A stretch of DNA of 24,903 nucleotides. Source: Gnetum montanum (taxonomy: Eukaryota; Streptophyta; Gnetopsida; Gnetales; Gnetaceae). The notes beneath the pieces were generated by a model. It ran no database searches. It worked only from the letters and a program-made list of their open reading frames with translations, and was not told where the DNA came from. This document shows positions 1-11,636 of the stretch, one piece after another (position 1 is the first letter of the stretch; the number at the start of each line of letters is the position of its first letter). The position numbers and the translations under genes are program-made. The stretch is from the NCBI GenBank assembly GCA_015680685.1, contig MNCI01001884.1, positions 296,965 to 321,867 of the forward strand, written 5' to 3'.

Positions 1-1207
1 CTACTAGGCAATCGAATCGGTGAACATGCGGAGATGACATGCGCTGAACACTACCCAGTGGGGGTGTCCAAACACTCTGACTCCTCCACCGCACCAAATC
101 AACGCTACCATTCGCACGAAGCCTTTGGACATCATTTCCGCATGGGGTCGTTCAGTCCCGTAAAGCCATCAGTGCCGGCTTCAATCTCGCAACTCTACAA
201 AAATGAATTTCGGGGTTAACCGAATTCCCCGTCATGCAACCGAGCAACAGAAAACTCCTTCGTGAAACACAGAAACACAGCGTGCCAGAGCCAAGATAAG
301 GGATTTTCGAGACATGGGACTCAAACATCCCTCCGACTGCTTCTCCTAACCCTTAAACAACTTACGACCGTGTTCGAGTGTGCACTCAAACTTCGCAAGC
401 AATTCCAAGGGAAGGCGCTACCTGTGTCCTTGAGACCACAAAAGGCTCTTTTCGTTGTGCTACAACCAAGAGATGGTCACCCGAATCAATAGAGTCCTCA
501 AACCGAAACCAACAACGAGGCACACTCAAGTGCATTGAGAACAAGAGAGAACGGGTCCCTCATCGTGTCTCAACTCGTCCAAGTGAACTCCCCACTACCA
601 CCCATGTGCTACTAGGCAATCGAATCGGTGAACAGGCAGAGATGACATGCGCTCGACGCTACCCTGTGGGGGCGCCCAAATGCTCTACCTCCTCCACCGC
701 ACCGAATCAACTCTACCGTTCGCACAAAATCATTCGACATCGTTTCCGCATGGGATCGTTCAATCCTGTAAAGCCATCAGTGCCAGCTTCAATGTCGCAA
801 CTCTACAGAAACGAATTTCGGGGTTAACCGAATTCCCCGTCACGCGACCGAGCAACAGAAAACTCCTTCGTGAAACACAAAAACACAGCGTGCCACAGCC
901 AAGACAAGGGATATTTGAGACATGGGCCTCAAACATCCCTCCAACTGCTTCTCCTAACCCTTAAACAACTTACGACCGTGTTCGAGCGTGTGCTCAAACT
1001 TCGCAAGCTACTCCAAGGGAAGGCGCTACTTGTGTCCTTGAGTCCACAAAAGGCTCTTTTCATTGTGCTACAACCAAGAGACGGTCACCCGAATCAATAG
1101 AGTCCTCAAAACCGAAACCAACAACGAGGCACCCTCAACTGCATTGAGAACAGATCACTCGTTGTTTCTCGACTCATCCAGGTGAACTCCCCACTACCAC
1201 CCATGCG

Positions 1208-1815
1208 CTATTAGGCAATCGAATCGGTGAACAGGCAGAGATGACATGCACTTAACGCTACCCCGTGGGGGTGCCCAAATGCTCTACCTCCTCCACGGCA
1301 CCGAATCAATGCTACCGTTCGCACGAAGTCATTCGACATCATTTCCACATGGGATCGTTCAATCCCGTAAAGCAATCAATGCCGGCTCCGATCTCGCAAC
1401 TCTACAGAGACGAATCTCGGGGTTAACTGATTTCCCCGTCATGTGACCGAGCAATAGAAAACTCCTTCGTGAAACACAGAAACACAGCGTGCCGCAGCCA
1501 AGACAAGGGATTTTCGAGACATGGGCCTCCAACATCCCTCCGACTGCTTCTCCTAACCCTTAAACAACTTACGACCGTGTTTGAGCGTGCGCTCAAACTT
1601 CGCAAGCTACTCCAAGGGAAGGCGCTACCTATGTCCTTGAGTCCACAAAAGGCTCTTTTCGTTGTGCTACGACCTCAAGAAGATCACCTGAATCAATAGA
1701 GTCCTCAAATCGAAACCAACAATGAGGCACCCTCAAATGCATTGAGAACAAGAGAGAACGGGTCCCTCGTCGTTTCTCGACTCGTCCAGGTAAACTCCCC
1801 ACTACCACCCATGTG
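1208..1815 (-). repeat. 608-bp unit 3 (reference copy)
   Basis: Full-length unit of 608 bp, a convenient reference for the array. The 599-bp unit before it (609-1207) owes its shorter length to a deletion of about 9 bases near 1147, where the AAGAGAGAACGGG part is reduced. Confidence 0.8.
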
Positions 1816-4800
1816 CTACTAGGCAATTGAATTGGTGAACAGGCAGAGACGACATGAGCTCGACGCTACCCCATGGAGGTGCCCAAACGCTCTACCTCCT
1901 CCACTGCACCAAATCAAAGCTACTATTCGCACGAAGTCATTCGACAATTGTTTCCGCATGGGACCGTTCAATCCTGTAAAGCCATCAGTGCCGGCTACGA
2001 TCTCGCAACTCTACAGAAATGAATTTCAGGGTTAACCAAATTCCCCATCACGCGACCAAGCAATAGAAAACTCCTTCGTGAAACACAGAAACACAGCGTG
2101 CTATAGCCAAGACAAGGGATTTTCGAAAAATGGACCTCCAACATCCCTCCGACTGCTTCTCCTAACCCTTAAACAACTTACGACTGTGTTCGAGCGTGCG
2201 CTCAAACTTTGCAAGCTACTCCAAGGGAAGGCGCTACCTGTGTCCTTGAGTTCACAAAAGGCTCTTTTCGTTGTGCTACGACCTCGAGACGGTCACCCAA
2301 ATCAATAGAGTCCACAAATTTTAACCAACAACGAAGCACCCTCAAGTGCATGAGGAACAAAAGAGAACAGGTCCCTCGTAGTTTCTCGACTCGTCCAGGT
2401 GGACTCCCCACTACCACCCATGCACTATTAGGCAATCGAATCGGTGAATAGGCAGAGATGACATGTGCTCGACGCTACCCCGTGGGGATACCCAAACACT
2501 CTACATCCTCCACCGCACTGAATCAACACTACCATTCACACGAAGTCATTCGACATCGTTTCCGCATGGGATCGTTCAATCCCATAAAGCAATCAATGCC
2601 GGCTCCAATCTCGCAACTCTACAGAAACGAATCTCAGGGTTAACCGATTTCCCCGTCACACGACCGAGCAACAGAAAACTCCTTCGTGAAACACAGAAAC
2701 ATAGCATGCCGCTTCCAAGACAAAGGATTTTCGAGACATGGGCCTCCAACATCCCTCCGACTGCTTCTCCTAACCCTTAAACAACTTACGACCATGTTCG
2801 AGCGTGTGCTCAAACTTCGCAAGCTACTCCAAGGGAAGGCACTACTTGTGTCCTTGAGTTCACAAAAGGCTATTTTCATTGTGCTACGACCTTGAGACGG
2901 TCACCCGAATCAATAGAGTCCACAAATCAAAACTAACAATGAAGCACCCTCAAGTGCATGAGGAACAAAAGAGAACAGGTTCCTCGTCATTTCTCGACTC
3001 ATCCAGGTGAACTCCCCACTACCACCCATGCGCTATTAGGCAATCGAATTGGTGAACAGGCAGAGATGACATGCGCTCAACGCTACCTCGTGGGGGCGCC
3101 CAAATGCTCTACCTCCTCCACCGCACCGAATCAACGCTACCGTTCGTACAAAGTCATTCGACATCGTTTCTGCATGGGATCGTTCAATCCCGTAAAGCCA
3201 TCAGTGCCGGCTCCGATCTCGCAACTCTACAGAAACGAATTTCGGGGTTAACCGAATTTCCCATCACGCGACCGAGCAACAGAAATATCCTTCGTGAAAC
3301 ACAGAAACATAGCATGCCACAGCCAAGACAAGGAATTTTCGAGACATGGGCCTCCAACATCCCTCTGACTACTTCTCCTAACCCTTAAACAACTTAGGAC
3401 CGTGTTCGAGCGTGCACTCAAACTTCGCAAGCTCCTCCAAGGGAAGGCACTACCTGTGTCCTTGAGTCCACAAAAGGCTCTTTCTGTTATGCTACAAACT
3501 CGAGATGGTCACCCGAATCAATAGATTCCTCAAACCGAAACCAACAACGAGGCACCTTGAAGTGCATTGAGAACAAGAGAGAACGGGTCCCTCGTCGTTT
3601 CTTGACTCGTCCAGGTGAACTCCCCACTACCACCCATGCACTATTAGGCAATCGAATCGGTGAACAGGCAGAGATGACATGCGCTCAACGCTACCCCGTG
3701 GGGGTGCCCAAACTCTCTACCTCCTCCACCGCACCGAATCAACGCTACCGTTCGCACGAAGTCATTCGACATCGTTTCCGCATGGGATCGTTCAATCTTG
3801 TAAAGCCATCAGTGCCGGCTCTGATCTCGCAACTCTACAGAAACGAATTTTGGGGTTAACCGAATTTCCCGTCACGCGACCGAGCAATAGAAATCTCCTT
3901 CTTGAAACACAAAAACACAGCATGCCGCAGCCAAGACAAGGGATTTTTGAGACATGGGCCTCTAACATCCCTCCGACTGCTTCTCCTAACCCTTAAACAA
4001 CTTATGACCGTGTTCTAGCGTGTGCTCAAACTTCGCAAGCTACTCCAAGGGAAGGCGCTACCTGTGTCCTTGAGTCCACAAAAGGCTCTTTTCATTGTGC
4101 TACGACCTCGAGACAGTCACCCGAATCAAGAGTCCTCAAACCAAAACCAACAATGAGGCACCCTCAAGTGCATTGAGAACAAGAGAGAACGGGTCCCTCG
4201 TCGTTTCTCAACTCGTCTAGGTGAACTCCCCACTACCACCCATGCGCTACTAGGCAATCGAATCAGTGAACAGGCAGAGATGACATGCGCTCGACGCTAC
4301 CCCGTGGGGGTGCACAAATGCTCTACCTCCTCCACCACACCGAATCAACGCTACCATTCGCACGAAGTCATTCGACATCGTTTTCGCATGGGATCGTTCA
4401 ATCCCGTAAAGCCATCAGTGCCGGCTCCGATCTCGCAACTCTACAGAAATGAATTTCGAGGTTAACCGAATTCCCCGTTACGCGACCAAGCAACAGAAAA
4501 CTCCTTCGTCAAACACAGAAACACAGCATGCCACAGCCAAGACAAGGGATTTTCGAGACATGGGCCTCAAACATCCCTCCGACTACTTCTCCTAACCCTT
4601 CAACAACTTATGACCGTGTCCGAGCGTGCGCTCAAACTTCGTAAGCTCCTCCAAGGGAAGGCGCTACCTATGTCCTTGAGTCCACAAAAGGCTCTTTTCA
4701 TTGTGCTATGACCTCGAGACAGTCACCCGAATCAATAGAGTCCTCAAACCGAAACCAACAACGAGGCACCCTCAAGTGCATTGAGAACAAGAGAGAACGG

Positions 4801-4854
4801 GTCCCTCGTCGTTTCTCGACTCGTCCAAGTGAACTCCCCAATACCACCCATGCA

Positions 4855-5082
4855 CTACTAGGCAATCGAATCGGTGAACAGGCAGAGACGACATGCACTT
4901 GAAGCTACCCCGTGGGGGCGTCCAAATGCTCTACCTCCTCCACCGTACCGAATCAATGCTACCGTTTGCACGAAGTCATTCGACATCATTTCTGCATGGG
5001 ATCGTTCAATCTCGTAAAGCCATTAGTGCCAACTATTTTCGATGTGCTACGACCATGAAATGGTCACCCGAATCAAATTGTA
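4855..5082 (-). repeat. Last 608-bp unit, internally deleted
   Basis: The unit runs normally to about 5030 and then jumps to the part containing ATTTTC and GTGCTACGACC. About 267 bases are missing, between two places that both carry GGCT in intact units (2601 and 2868 in another copy). The unit then ends at the junction with the promoter leader. Confidence 0.75.
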
Positions 5083-5237
5083 AATGAGGACACCACCTTC
5101 TCCGGGGTTATCCTTCTTCCCAACAAGCCTTGCAAGTTACCCACATGAACAACCAGGCCTCGATATCGTGGGCAGGGCAAAACATCCCTGGGGGGAGAAA
5201 CCCACGTATCACTCTTTCACTCCAACCTCTCATCAAC
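5083..5237 (-). other. Long promoter leader, copy 1
   Basis: Homologous to the leaders at 6431 and 9122 but cut short on its left by the junction with the 608-bp array. The junction lies in a short stretch (about 5072-5078, ATCAAAT) that fits both sequences. Confidence 0.68.
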
Positions 5238-5310
5238 TCTACCTCCCCCTATATATGTTGATTGGGCCAGTTTCAGCCATATCGTCCCGCTCCCTTATAA
5301 ATTTGGTCAC
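5238..5310 (-). promoter_or_regulatory. Promoter module with long leader, copy 1; candidate gene promoter
   Basis: Core CATATATAGGGGGAGGTAG with the predicted start A near 5250; upstream TATAAGGGAGCGGGACG. It is the last module before the 608-bp array, so a transcript from it would run through the leader into region A toward the next 18S gene. Another promoter may lie left of the window, so gene-promoter status is an inference. Confidence 0.82.
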
Positions 5311-6430
5311 CAAGGACCAATTCAATGAGAGCACTCTCACCTCCGATCCAAGCGTTCTCAACGACGGCACTCTCAAGAAGAACACTCTCGTGTGCATAAC
5401 GCAAGCATGCTCCCATGGACAACGCCATCACGGAGGGAGCTCTCTGGGAGAACACTTTCAAAGAGACCGCTCTTAGGAAGAACGCTCTTAGCAAAGGTGA
5501 TCTAAATGAGGGAACCCTTCGACAGAACGTTCTCGACTAGGTCACTCTAGACAGAATGCTCCGGGAGAGGGCACTCTCAAAGAGAACACTCCTCAAATGA
5601 TCGCTCTTGCAAAGGGTGCTCAGAAGAAAGAACACTCTCAAGGAGGGCGTCCTCAGCCACACTACTCTCAACGAGAACGCTGTAATGGAGGACGCTCTCC
5701 AAGAGAATGCTTCCAACCACGACGCTCTTGAGGAGAACACTATCATGTGCATAACATAAGATGCTCTCAGGTCGAATGCTCTAAGGATGCTCGCTCTCGA
5801 AGAGGGCACCTTCTGAAAAAGAGCTCTCCACGAAGGCGCTCTCGAGAAGAACACTCTCACGTGCTTGGCGCAAGATAATCGGAGAAGGCGTCCTCAGGAA
5901 GAACGTTCTCACAGAGGCCGCTCTCAGGGAAAAATGCTCTCGTGAAGGGCGCGCTCTAAAAGAAGGCACTCTTCGACAGAATGATCTCAAAGAAAACGCT
6001 CTTCCGAAGGCCCCTCTAATGAAGGGCACTCCTAAGAAGAATGCTCTCATGCAGGGCGATCTCACGGATCCCGCTCCCAAGAAAGGCATTCTAATGGAGG
6101 CCACTCTCCAAGAGAACGCTCTCAACAAAGACGTTCTCAGGGAGAAGACTCTCACATGCGCAACGCAAGGTGCTCTAGAGGAGATCGCTCTGAGGGAGAG
6201 ACCTCTCAAGCAGAATGCTCTTGGGAAGGGTGATCTCACGTAGAACACTCTTAAAGAGAACGCTCTCAAGGAGGGTGTTCTAATCGAGGTAGCTCTCCAA
6301 GAGAATAATCTCAACAACGGTGCTCTCCAAGAGAACACTCTTGCATGCGTAACGCAAACTGCTCCCTTTGATGGAGACCACTCTCCAAGAGGGAGCTCTC
6401 AACGAGGGTGCTCCAGGAACAACGCTCCAA
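5311..6430 (-). repeat. Region B array 1 (15-bp repeats)
   Basis: 15-bp units between the first two long-leader promoters. From about 5330 to promoter copy 2 it matches 7940 to promoter copy 3, offset about 2.61-2.71 kb; both contain CCATGGACAACGCCATCA. Confidence 0.87.
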
Positions 6431-6622
6431 GGCAACCAACCCCACAGAACATGCCCGCAATGCTACAAGCCTTTCATCTCAAATCGTAAACGAGGACACC
6501 ACCTTCTTCGGGGCTCGTGGGTCATGGACACGAACAACGAGGCTACGATATCGTGGGTAGGGCAAGGCTTCCCTGGGGGAGAAACCCATGTATCGCTCTA
6601 TATCACTCCCACCACTCGTCAA
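6431..6622 (-). other. Long promoter leader, copy 2
   Basis: Same leader as at 9122-9335, with a small internal deletion of roughly 20 bases near 6511 and otherwise mostly point changes. Confidence 0.68.
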
Positions 6623-6698
6623 CTCTACCTCCCCCTATATATGTTGATTGGGCCAGTTTTAGCCATACCGTCCCACACCCTTCTAAATTTGGTCATGA
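6623..6698 (-). promoter_or_regulatory. Promoter module with long leader, copy 2 (A-class)
   Basis: Core CATATATAGGGGGAGGTAG as in copies 1 and 3, predicted start near 6636. The upstream element is altered: the minus strand reads TTTAGAAGGGTG where the others have TTTATAAGGGTG. Confidence 0.8.
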
Positions 6699-9121
6699 CG
6701 CAGCACCTAAAGGAGAGCGCTCTCTCTAAGAGTGCTCTCAAGAAGAACGCTCTTGGAAGGGCCACTCTAAGCGAGGGCGCTCTCACCTAGAACGTTCTTA
6801 AAGAGACCGTTCCCGATGACGTCATCCTAAATGAGACTGCTCTCGAGAAGGGCACTCTTATTAACGGTGCTCTTAATGAGGATGTTCTTGACAAGAACAC
6901 TCACACGAGAGCACACGGTGCTCTCATGAAAAACGCTCTCGTGGATGCCACTCTAACAGAGGTCGATCTCAAGGAGAACGCTCTCAGGGAGGGCGATCTC
7001 ATGTAGAACTCGCTAGAGGAGGGCATCCCCAATAAGACCGACCTCAAGGATAGCATTCTAATACAAAGGTAGCTCAACAAAGAAGCTCTCAAGGAGAACA
7101 CTCTCACGTGCATAATGCAAAGTGCTCTCAGGGAGAACGCTCAAAGGGAGACCGCTCTCCGGGAGGTCACCCTCCAAGACGAAGCTCTCCATGAGAGCAC
7201 CCTCCTAGAGAACACTATAACGTAGCGCAACACGCTCTCGAGAAAGACGCTCTCAAGGAGATCACTCTTCGAGATGCCACTCTTACGTAGAAAGCTCTCC
7301 ATGAGAACGCTCTCAAGGAGGGCACTCTTGGGGAGGTCGATCTCATAAAGAACATTCTTAAGAAAGATGCTCTTGAGCAGGGTGTCCTCTGGGAGGCCAA
7401 TCTCAAGGACAGCATTCTCAGGAAGGGCACTCTTACGAAGGGCGTTCTCCAGAAGAACGTGCTCAACGAGGGTGCTCTCGAGGTGAACACTCATGTGCAT
7501 AACGCAAGGTGCTCTCATGGACAACGCTTTCATCGAATCCACTCTCAAGGAGAACGCTCTTGAAAAGGCCGCTCGACTGGAGGCTGCCCTCAAGGAGGGC
7601 ACTCTTCAACAAAACGTTCTCGATGACGATGCTCCGCGGAGAACGCTCAAATGGAAGGCCACTTTAGTAGGGTGCTGTCCAGGAGAACGCTCTCGCTCTC
7701 AGGGAAGGCGATCTCACGTACAACGCTCTCAAGGAGGACACTGTCAAGGAGGGCGTCTTTCCAGGAGAACACTCTCACACAACTAACGCTAAGTGCTCTC
7801 GGGGAAGGTGCTCTCAAGGAGAACACTATCCGAAAAGCAGCTCTAATGGAGCGCACTCCTGGAGAGGCCGCTACCACCGAGAACGTTCTTAAGGAGGATG
7901 CCTCTCCAGAAGGGCGTCCTCAATGACACCATTCTTAGGGAGGGCACTCTCTGATCCAGGCGTTCTCAATGACGACACTCTCAAGGTGAACACTCTCACG
8001 TGCATAACGCAAGGTGATCCCATGGACAACGCCATCATGGAGGAAGCTCTCAAGGAGAATGCTTTCACAGAGACCGCTCTTAGGAAGAATGATCTCAGCA
8101 AAGGCGATCTAAATGAGGGCACCCTTTGACAGTACGATCTTGACGAGGGCACTCTATGAAGAATGATCCAGGAGAGGGCACCCTTAAAGAGAACACTTGT
8201 CAGATGGTCGCTCTATCAGAGGGTGCTCTGAAGAAGAACGCTCTCAAGGAGGGCATCCTCAGCTAGACTGATCTCAACGAGGACGCTGTAATGGAGGATG
8301 CTCTCCAAGAGAATGCTCCAAACAACAGCACTCTCGAGGAGAACACTATCATGTGCGTAACACAAGGTGATCTCAGGTCGAATGCTCTGAGGGTGCTTCC
8401 ACTAACGAAGACCGTTCTCTAAGAGGGTACCTTCTAAGAAAGAGCTCTCAACGAGGGTACTCTCAAGAAGAACGCTCTCACGGGCGTAGCACAAGATAAT
8501 CGGAGAATGCGTCCTCAGGAAGAACGTTCTCACAGAGGCCGCACTCAGGGAAAATGCTCTCGTGAAGGGCGCACTCTAAATGAAGGCACTCTTCGACAGA
8601 ACGATCTCAACGAGGGCACTCTCTAAGAAAATGCTCTTCTGAAGGGCCCTCTAATGAAGGGCACTCCTAAAAACAACGCTCTCATCGAGGGTGATCTCAT
8701 GGAGCCCACTCTCAAGAAAGGCATTCTAATGGAGGCCACTCTCCAAGAGAATGCTCTCAACAAAGGCGCTCTCAGGGAGAACACTCTCACGTGCGCAACG
8801 CAAGGTGCTCTAGAGGAGAACGCTCTGAGAGAGGCGCTCTAAGGGAGAGAGCTCTTAAGGAGAACGCTCTCGAGGAGGGCGATCTCACGTAGAATGCTAT
8901 TAAAGAGAGGCTCTCTCAACAAGGGCATCCCTAGTGAAACCGATCTGAATGACGATGTTCTAATGGAGGTAGCTCTCCAAGAGAACAATCTCAACAAGGG
9001 TGCTCTCCAGGAGAACACTCTCGCGTGCATAACGCAAAGTGCACTAAGGGAGCTCCCTTTGAGGGAGAGCACTCGCCCAGAGGGAGCTCTCAATGAGGGC
9101 GCTCTAAGAAGAATGCTCCAG
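6699..9121 (-). repeat. Region B array 2 (15-bp repeats)
   Basis: Degenerate 15-bp units with frequent GATCTCA and GTTCTCA variants. The right part, from about 7940, is the second copy of the block starting at about 5330. CACGTG elements occur at 7105, 7997 and 8788. Confidence 0.87.
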
Positions 9122-9335
9122 GGCAACCAACCCCATGGAACATGCCCACAACGCTGCAAGCCTTTTATCTCAAATCGTAAACGAGGACACCGCCTTCTCA
9201 GGGGCTATCCTTCTTTGCAAACAAGGCTCGCGGGTCACGAACATGAACAACGAGGCCGCGATATCGTGGGCAGGGCAAGGCTTCCCTGGGGGGAGAAACC
9301 CACGTATCACTCTATATCACTCCAACCGCTAGTCA
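9122..9335 (-). other. Long promoter leader, copy 3
   Basis: About 210 bases downstream of the predicted start, containing neither the 15-bp nor the 29-bp repeat. The same sequence follows copies 1 and 2. The minus strand includes GTTTCTCCCCCCAGGGAAG and a CACGATATCGCGG segment. This is the most complete of the three copies; no open gene is recognised in it. Confidence 0.7.
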
Positions 9336-9410
9336 ACTCTACCTCCCCCTATATATGTTGATTGGGCCAGTTTCAGCCATACCGTCCCGCACCCTTATAA
9401 ATTTGATCAC
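9336..9410 (-). promoter_or_regulatory. Promoter module with long leader, copy 3 (A-class)
   Basis: CATATATAGGGGGAGGTAG on the minus strand, predicted start A near 9350, closely fits the plant Pol I initiation consensus (TATATA followed by a G-run). Upstream TATAAGGGTGCGGGACGG keeps two CpGs lost in region C copies. It has the long leader at 9122-9335. Confidence 0.85.
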
Positions 9411-10994
9411 GAAGGACCAGCTCAAGGAGAGCGCTCTCACATGCGTGGCACAAGGTGCTCTCTGGGAGGGCGTTCTCATTGAGAACGCTCTCCGAAAGGC
9501 CACTCTAACAGAGGACGCTCTCACGGAGGGCATTCTCAAGGAGGGTGCTCTTCCAAAGAACACTCTCAACGACGACACTCTCGAGGAGAACATTCACACG
9601 AGGGCTCAAGGCACTCTCAAGGAGAACGCTCTCGTGGAGGCTGCTCTGATGGAGGTAGCTCTCAGGGAGAACGCACTCAGGGAGGGCACTCTTCGACACA
9701 GTGCTCTCAACCAGGGTGTTATAGGGAGAACGCTCCCAACGAGGGCCCTCTCAAGGAGAAATCTCTTCGACAAAACGCTCTCAACGAGGGCGCTCCAAGG
9801 AGAACGCTTCCGATGAGGGCGCTGTCAGAGAGACCACTCTCAATGAGGGCGCTCCAGGGAGAATGCTCCCGATGAAGGCATCCTCAGTGAGATTGCTCTC
9901 AAGGAGGACGTTCTCAGTGAGGGCACTCTTTGGAAGACCGCTCCCAAGGAGACTGCTCCAGATGAGGGCGCTCCAGGGAGAATGCTCCCAATGAGGGCAT
10001 CCTCAGTGAGATTGCTCTCAAGGAGGGTGTTCTCAGGGAGGGCACACTTAGGAAGATCGCTCCTAAGGAGACTGCTCCTGATGAGGGCGCTCGAGGGAGA
10101 ACATTCACGATGAAGGCGTCCTCAGTGAGATTGCTCTCAAGAAGGGCGTTCTCAAGGAGGGCACTCTTACGAAGATCGCTCTCAAGGAGACCGCTCCCCA
10201 TGAGCGCGCTCTCAGGGAGACCGCTCTCAAGGAGGGCATTCTCCAGGGAGACCGCTCTCAACGAGGGCGCAACAGGGAGAACGCTACCAATGAGGATGTC
10301 CTTAGGGAGACCACTCTCAAGGAGGACGTTCTTAGGGAGGGCGCTCTTAGGAAGGGCACTCTACGAAAAAACGCTCTCAAGGTGAAAACTGTCACGTGCA
10401 TAACGCAAGGTGCTCTCATGGAGAACGCTCTCATGGAGGCAGCTCTAACAGAGGATGCTCTCCAATAGAACACTCTTGGGGAGGGCGCTCTCGAGGAGAA
10501 CATTCACACCAGGGCGCAAGGCGCTCTCAAGGAGAACACTCTCGTGGAGGCCGCTCTGATTGAGGCAGCTCTCAGGAAGAATGCTCTCAGGGAGGGCACT
10601 CTTCGACAGAATGCTCTCAACCAGGGTGTTACAAGGAGAACGCTCCCAGTGACGGCCCTCTCAAGGAGAAATCGCTTCAGAAGGCCACTCTAACGGAGGG
10701 CGCTCTCAACGAGAACGCTCTCGGGGAGGGCGCCCCTAGCGAGACCAATCTCAAGAAGGGCACTCTCCAAGAGAATGCTCTCAAAAAGTACGCTCTCGAG
10801 GAGAACACTCTTAGGTGCACAATGCAAGATGCTCTCAAGGAGGTCGCTCTCGGGGAGGGCACCCTTTGAAAAGGAGCTCTCAACGAAGGTGCTCTCTAGG
10901 AGAACAATCTCACGTGCGTAGCCCAAGGCACTCTCAAGGAGAACGCTCTCCGAAAGGCCACTCTCACGGAGAACGTTCTTTAGGAGATGCTCTC
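9411..10994 (-). repeat. Region B array 3 (15-bp repeats, with higher-order units)
   Basis: 15-bp units containing two nested duplications: three 119-bp units at 9845-10201, and a ~200-bp block at about 9585-9785 repeated at 10495-10695 with a constant offset of 910. Confidence 0.87.
9845..10201. repeat. Three tandem 119-bp higher-order units
   Basis: Units start at 9845, 9964 and 10083 with GAGGGCGCTC, each containing TCCTCAGTGAGATTGCTCTC about 36 bases in. 119 is one less than eight 15-bp units, so a one-base deletion was carried through the amplification. Confidence 0.8.
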
Positions 10995-11112
10995 GACCAA
11001 GCGTTGGCTGAATGGACCTTCCTGACCGAATTTATAAGGGTGCAGGACGGTATGGCTAAAACTGGCCCAATCAACATATATAGGGAGAGATAGTGTTCTC
11101 CCCGGGAGTGCA
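10995..11112 (+). repeat. Inverted region C segment inserted in region B
   Basis: The inversion is larger than the promoter. On the left, GACCAAGCGTTGGC and following bases are the reverse complement of a 29-bp unit; on the right, after the start site, AGTGTTCTCCCCGGGAGTGC is the reverse of the usual promoter leader. The flanks on both sides are ordinary 15-bp repeats in their normal orientation. Confidence 0.75.
11024..11093 (+). promoter_or_regulatory. Inverted spacer promoter module, copy 4 (plus strand)
   Basis: The only module on the plus strand: TTTATAAGGGTGCAGGACGG, then CATATATAGGGAGAGATAG, with the predicted start A at 11082. It has both elements at the usual spacing and is A-class. 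It would transcribe toward copy 5, against the direction of the rRNA genes. Confidence 0.8.
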
Positions 11113-11461
11113 CTCTTAAGAAGGGCGCTATCTAGGAGAGCGTTCTCATGGAGGGCACTCTCTAGGAGAGCGTTCTCATGAAGGGCGCTCCAACAGAGAG
11201 CGTGCTCATGTTGAGCATGCTCAAGGAGGGTGCTCTCATGGAGAACGCTCTCAAGGAGGGCATTCTCGGGGAGAACGCTTTCAGGGAGGCCACTCCCAGG
11301 AAGAGCGCTCTACAACAAAATGCTCTCAATGAGGGCTCTCTCATTGATAACGCTCTCAAATGCGCAATGCAAGCCTTTCTGATGGAGGACACTCCTTGAG
11401 AGAACACCATCACGTGCGCAGCAAGAAGCACTCCCACGGAGAGTGCCTCGCAAGCGCTGTA
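11113..11461 (-). repeat. Region B array 4 (15-bp repeats)
   Basis: Short block between the inverted module and the palindrome block of copy 5. From about 11180 it is duplicated at about 12996. This interval would be transcribed on both strands if copies 4 and 5 are both active. Confidence 0.85.
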
Positions 11462-11468
11462 TGAGGCG

Positions 11469-11552
11469 CTCTCATGAGAGTGCGCTCTTGCCAGCCCAGC
11501 TATGCAAGGCACTCTCGTGAGAGCTCTCTTGCAAGAGCATCGTGCGATGCTC
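11469..11552. repeat. Palindrome block downstream of promoter copy 5
   Basis: Contains several perfect dyads: CTCTCATGAGAG (11469-11480), GAGAGCTCTC (11519-11528), CTCTTGCAAGAG (11526-11537) and GAGCATCGTGCGATGCTC (11535-11552, 8-bp arms). The block lies just after the predicted start in the direction of transcription. Confidence 0.8.
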
Positions 11553-11562
11553 CTAGGAAGAA

Positions 11563-11636
11563 TGCTACCTATCCCTATATATGCTGATTGGACCAGTTTT
11601 AGCCATACCATCCCGCACCCTTATAAATTTGTTCAC
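11563..11636 (-). promoter_or_regulatory. Spacer promoter module, copy 5 (A-class)
   Basis: The core CATATATAGGGATAGG keeps the A before the G-run, predicted near 11576. The upstream element is TATAAGGGTGCGGG and retains one CpG lost in region C modules. It faces the inverted module at 11024-11093, about 0.5 kb away. Confidence 0.78.

Larger units (their letters stand above)
1..5082 (-). repeat. Region A: ~608-bp tandem repeat array
   Basis: Units begin with CTAYTAGGCAATCGAATCGG at 1, 609, 1208, 1816, 2425, 3033, 3641, 4247 and 4855, giving periods of 608, 599, 608, 609, 608, 608, 606 and 608. Copies are closely similar and differ largely by transitions. The unit shares no obvious sequence with regions B or C. 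It contains GGTTAACC and a CGGGG/CCCCG dyad. A period that is not a multiple of three and stop codons in every unit argue against coding. By position it could be 5' external transcribed spacer or a spacer array. The array continues beyond the left edge. Confidence 0.93.
7940..9410. repeat. Second copy of a ~1.4-kb duplication including a promoter
   Basis: Partner of about 5330-6698. The shared order is: GATCCA and GCGTTCTCAA (5345 and 7953), the CCATGGACAACGCCATCA block, a long 15-bp array, the leader and the A-class promoter. The offset grows from 2608 to 2714, reflecting indels. Confidence 0.75.

Noticed and set aside
328-360. Telomere-like CTAACCCTTAAA in each 608-bp unit
   Set aside because: It is a single short match per unit, without tandem copies of the plant telomere repeat.
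34-4465. Recurring small open frames of about 61, 76 and 105 codons in each 608-bp unit
   Set aside because: They recur because the DNA repeats. Positions, starts and stops vary between units, several frames overlap on both strands, and there is no recognisable domain.
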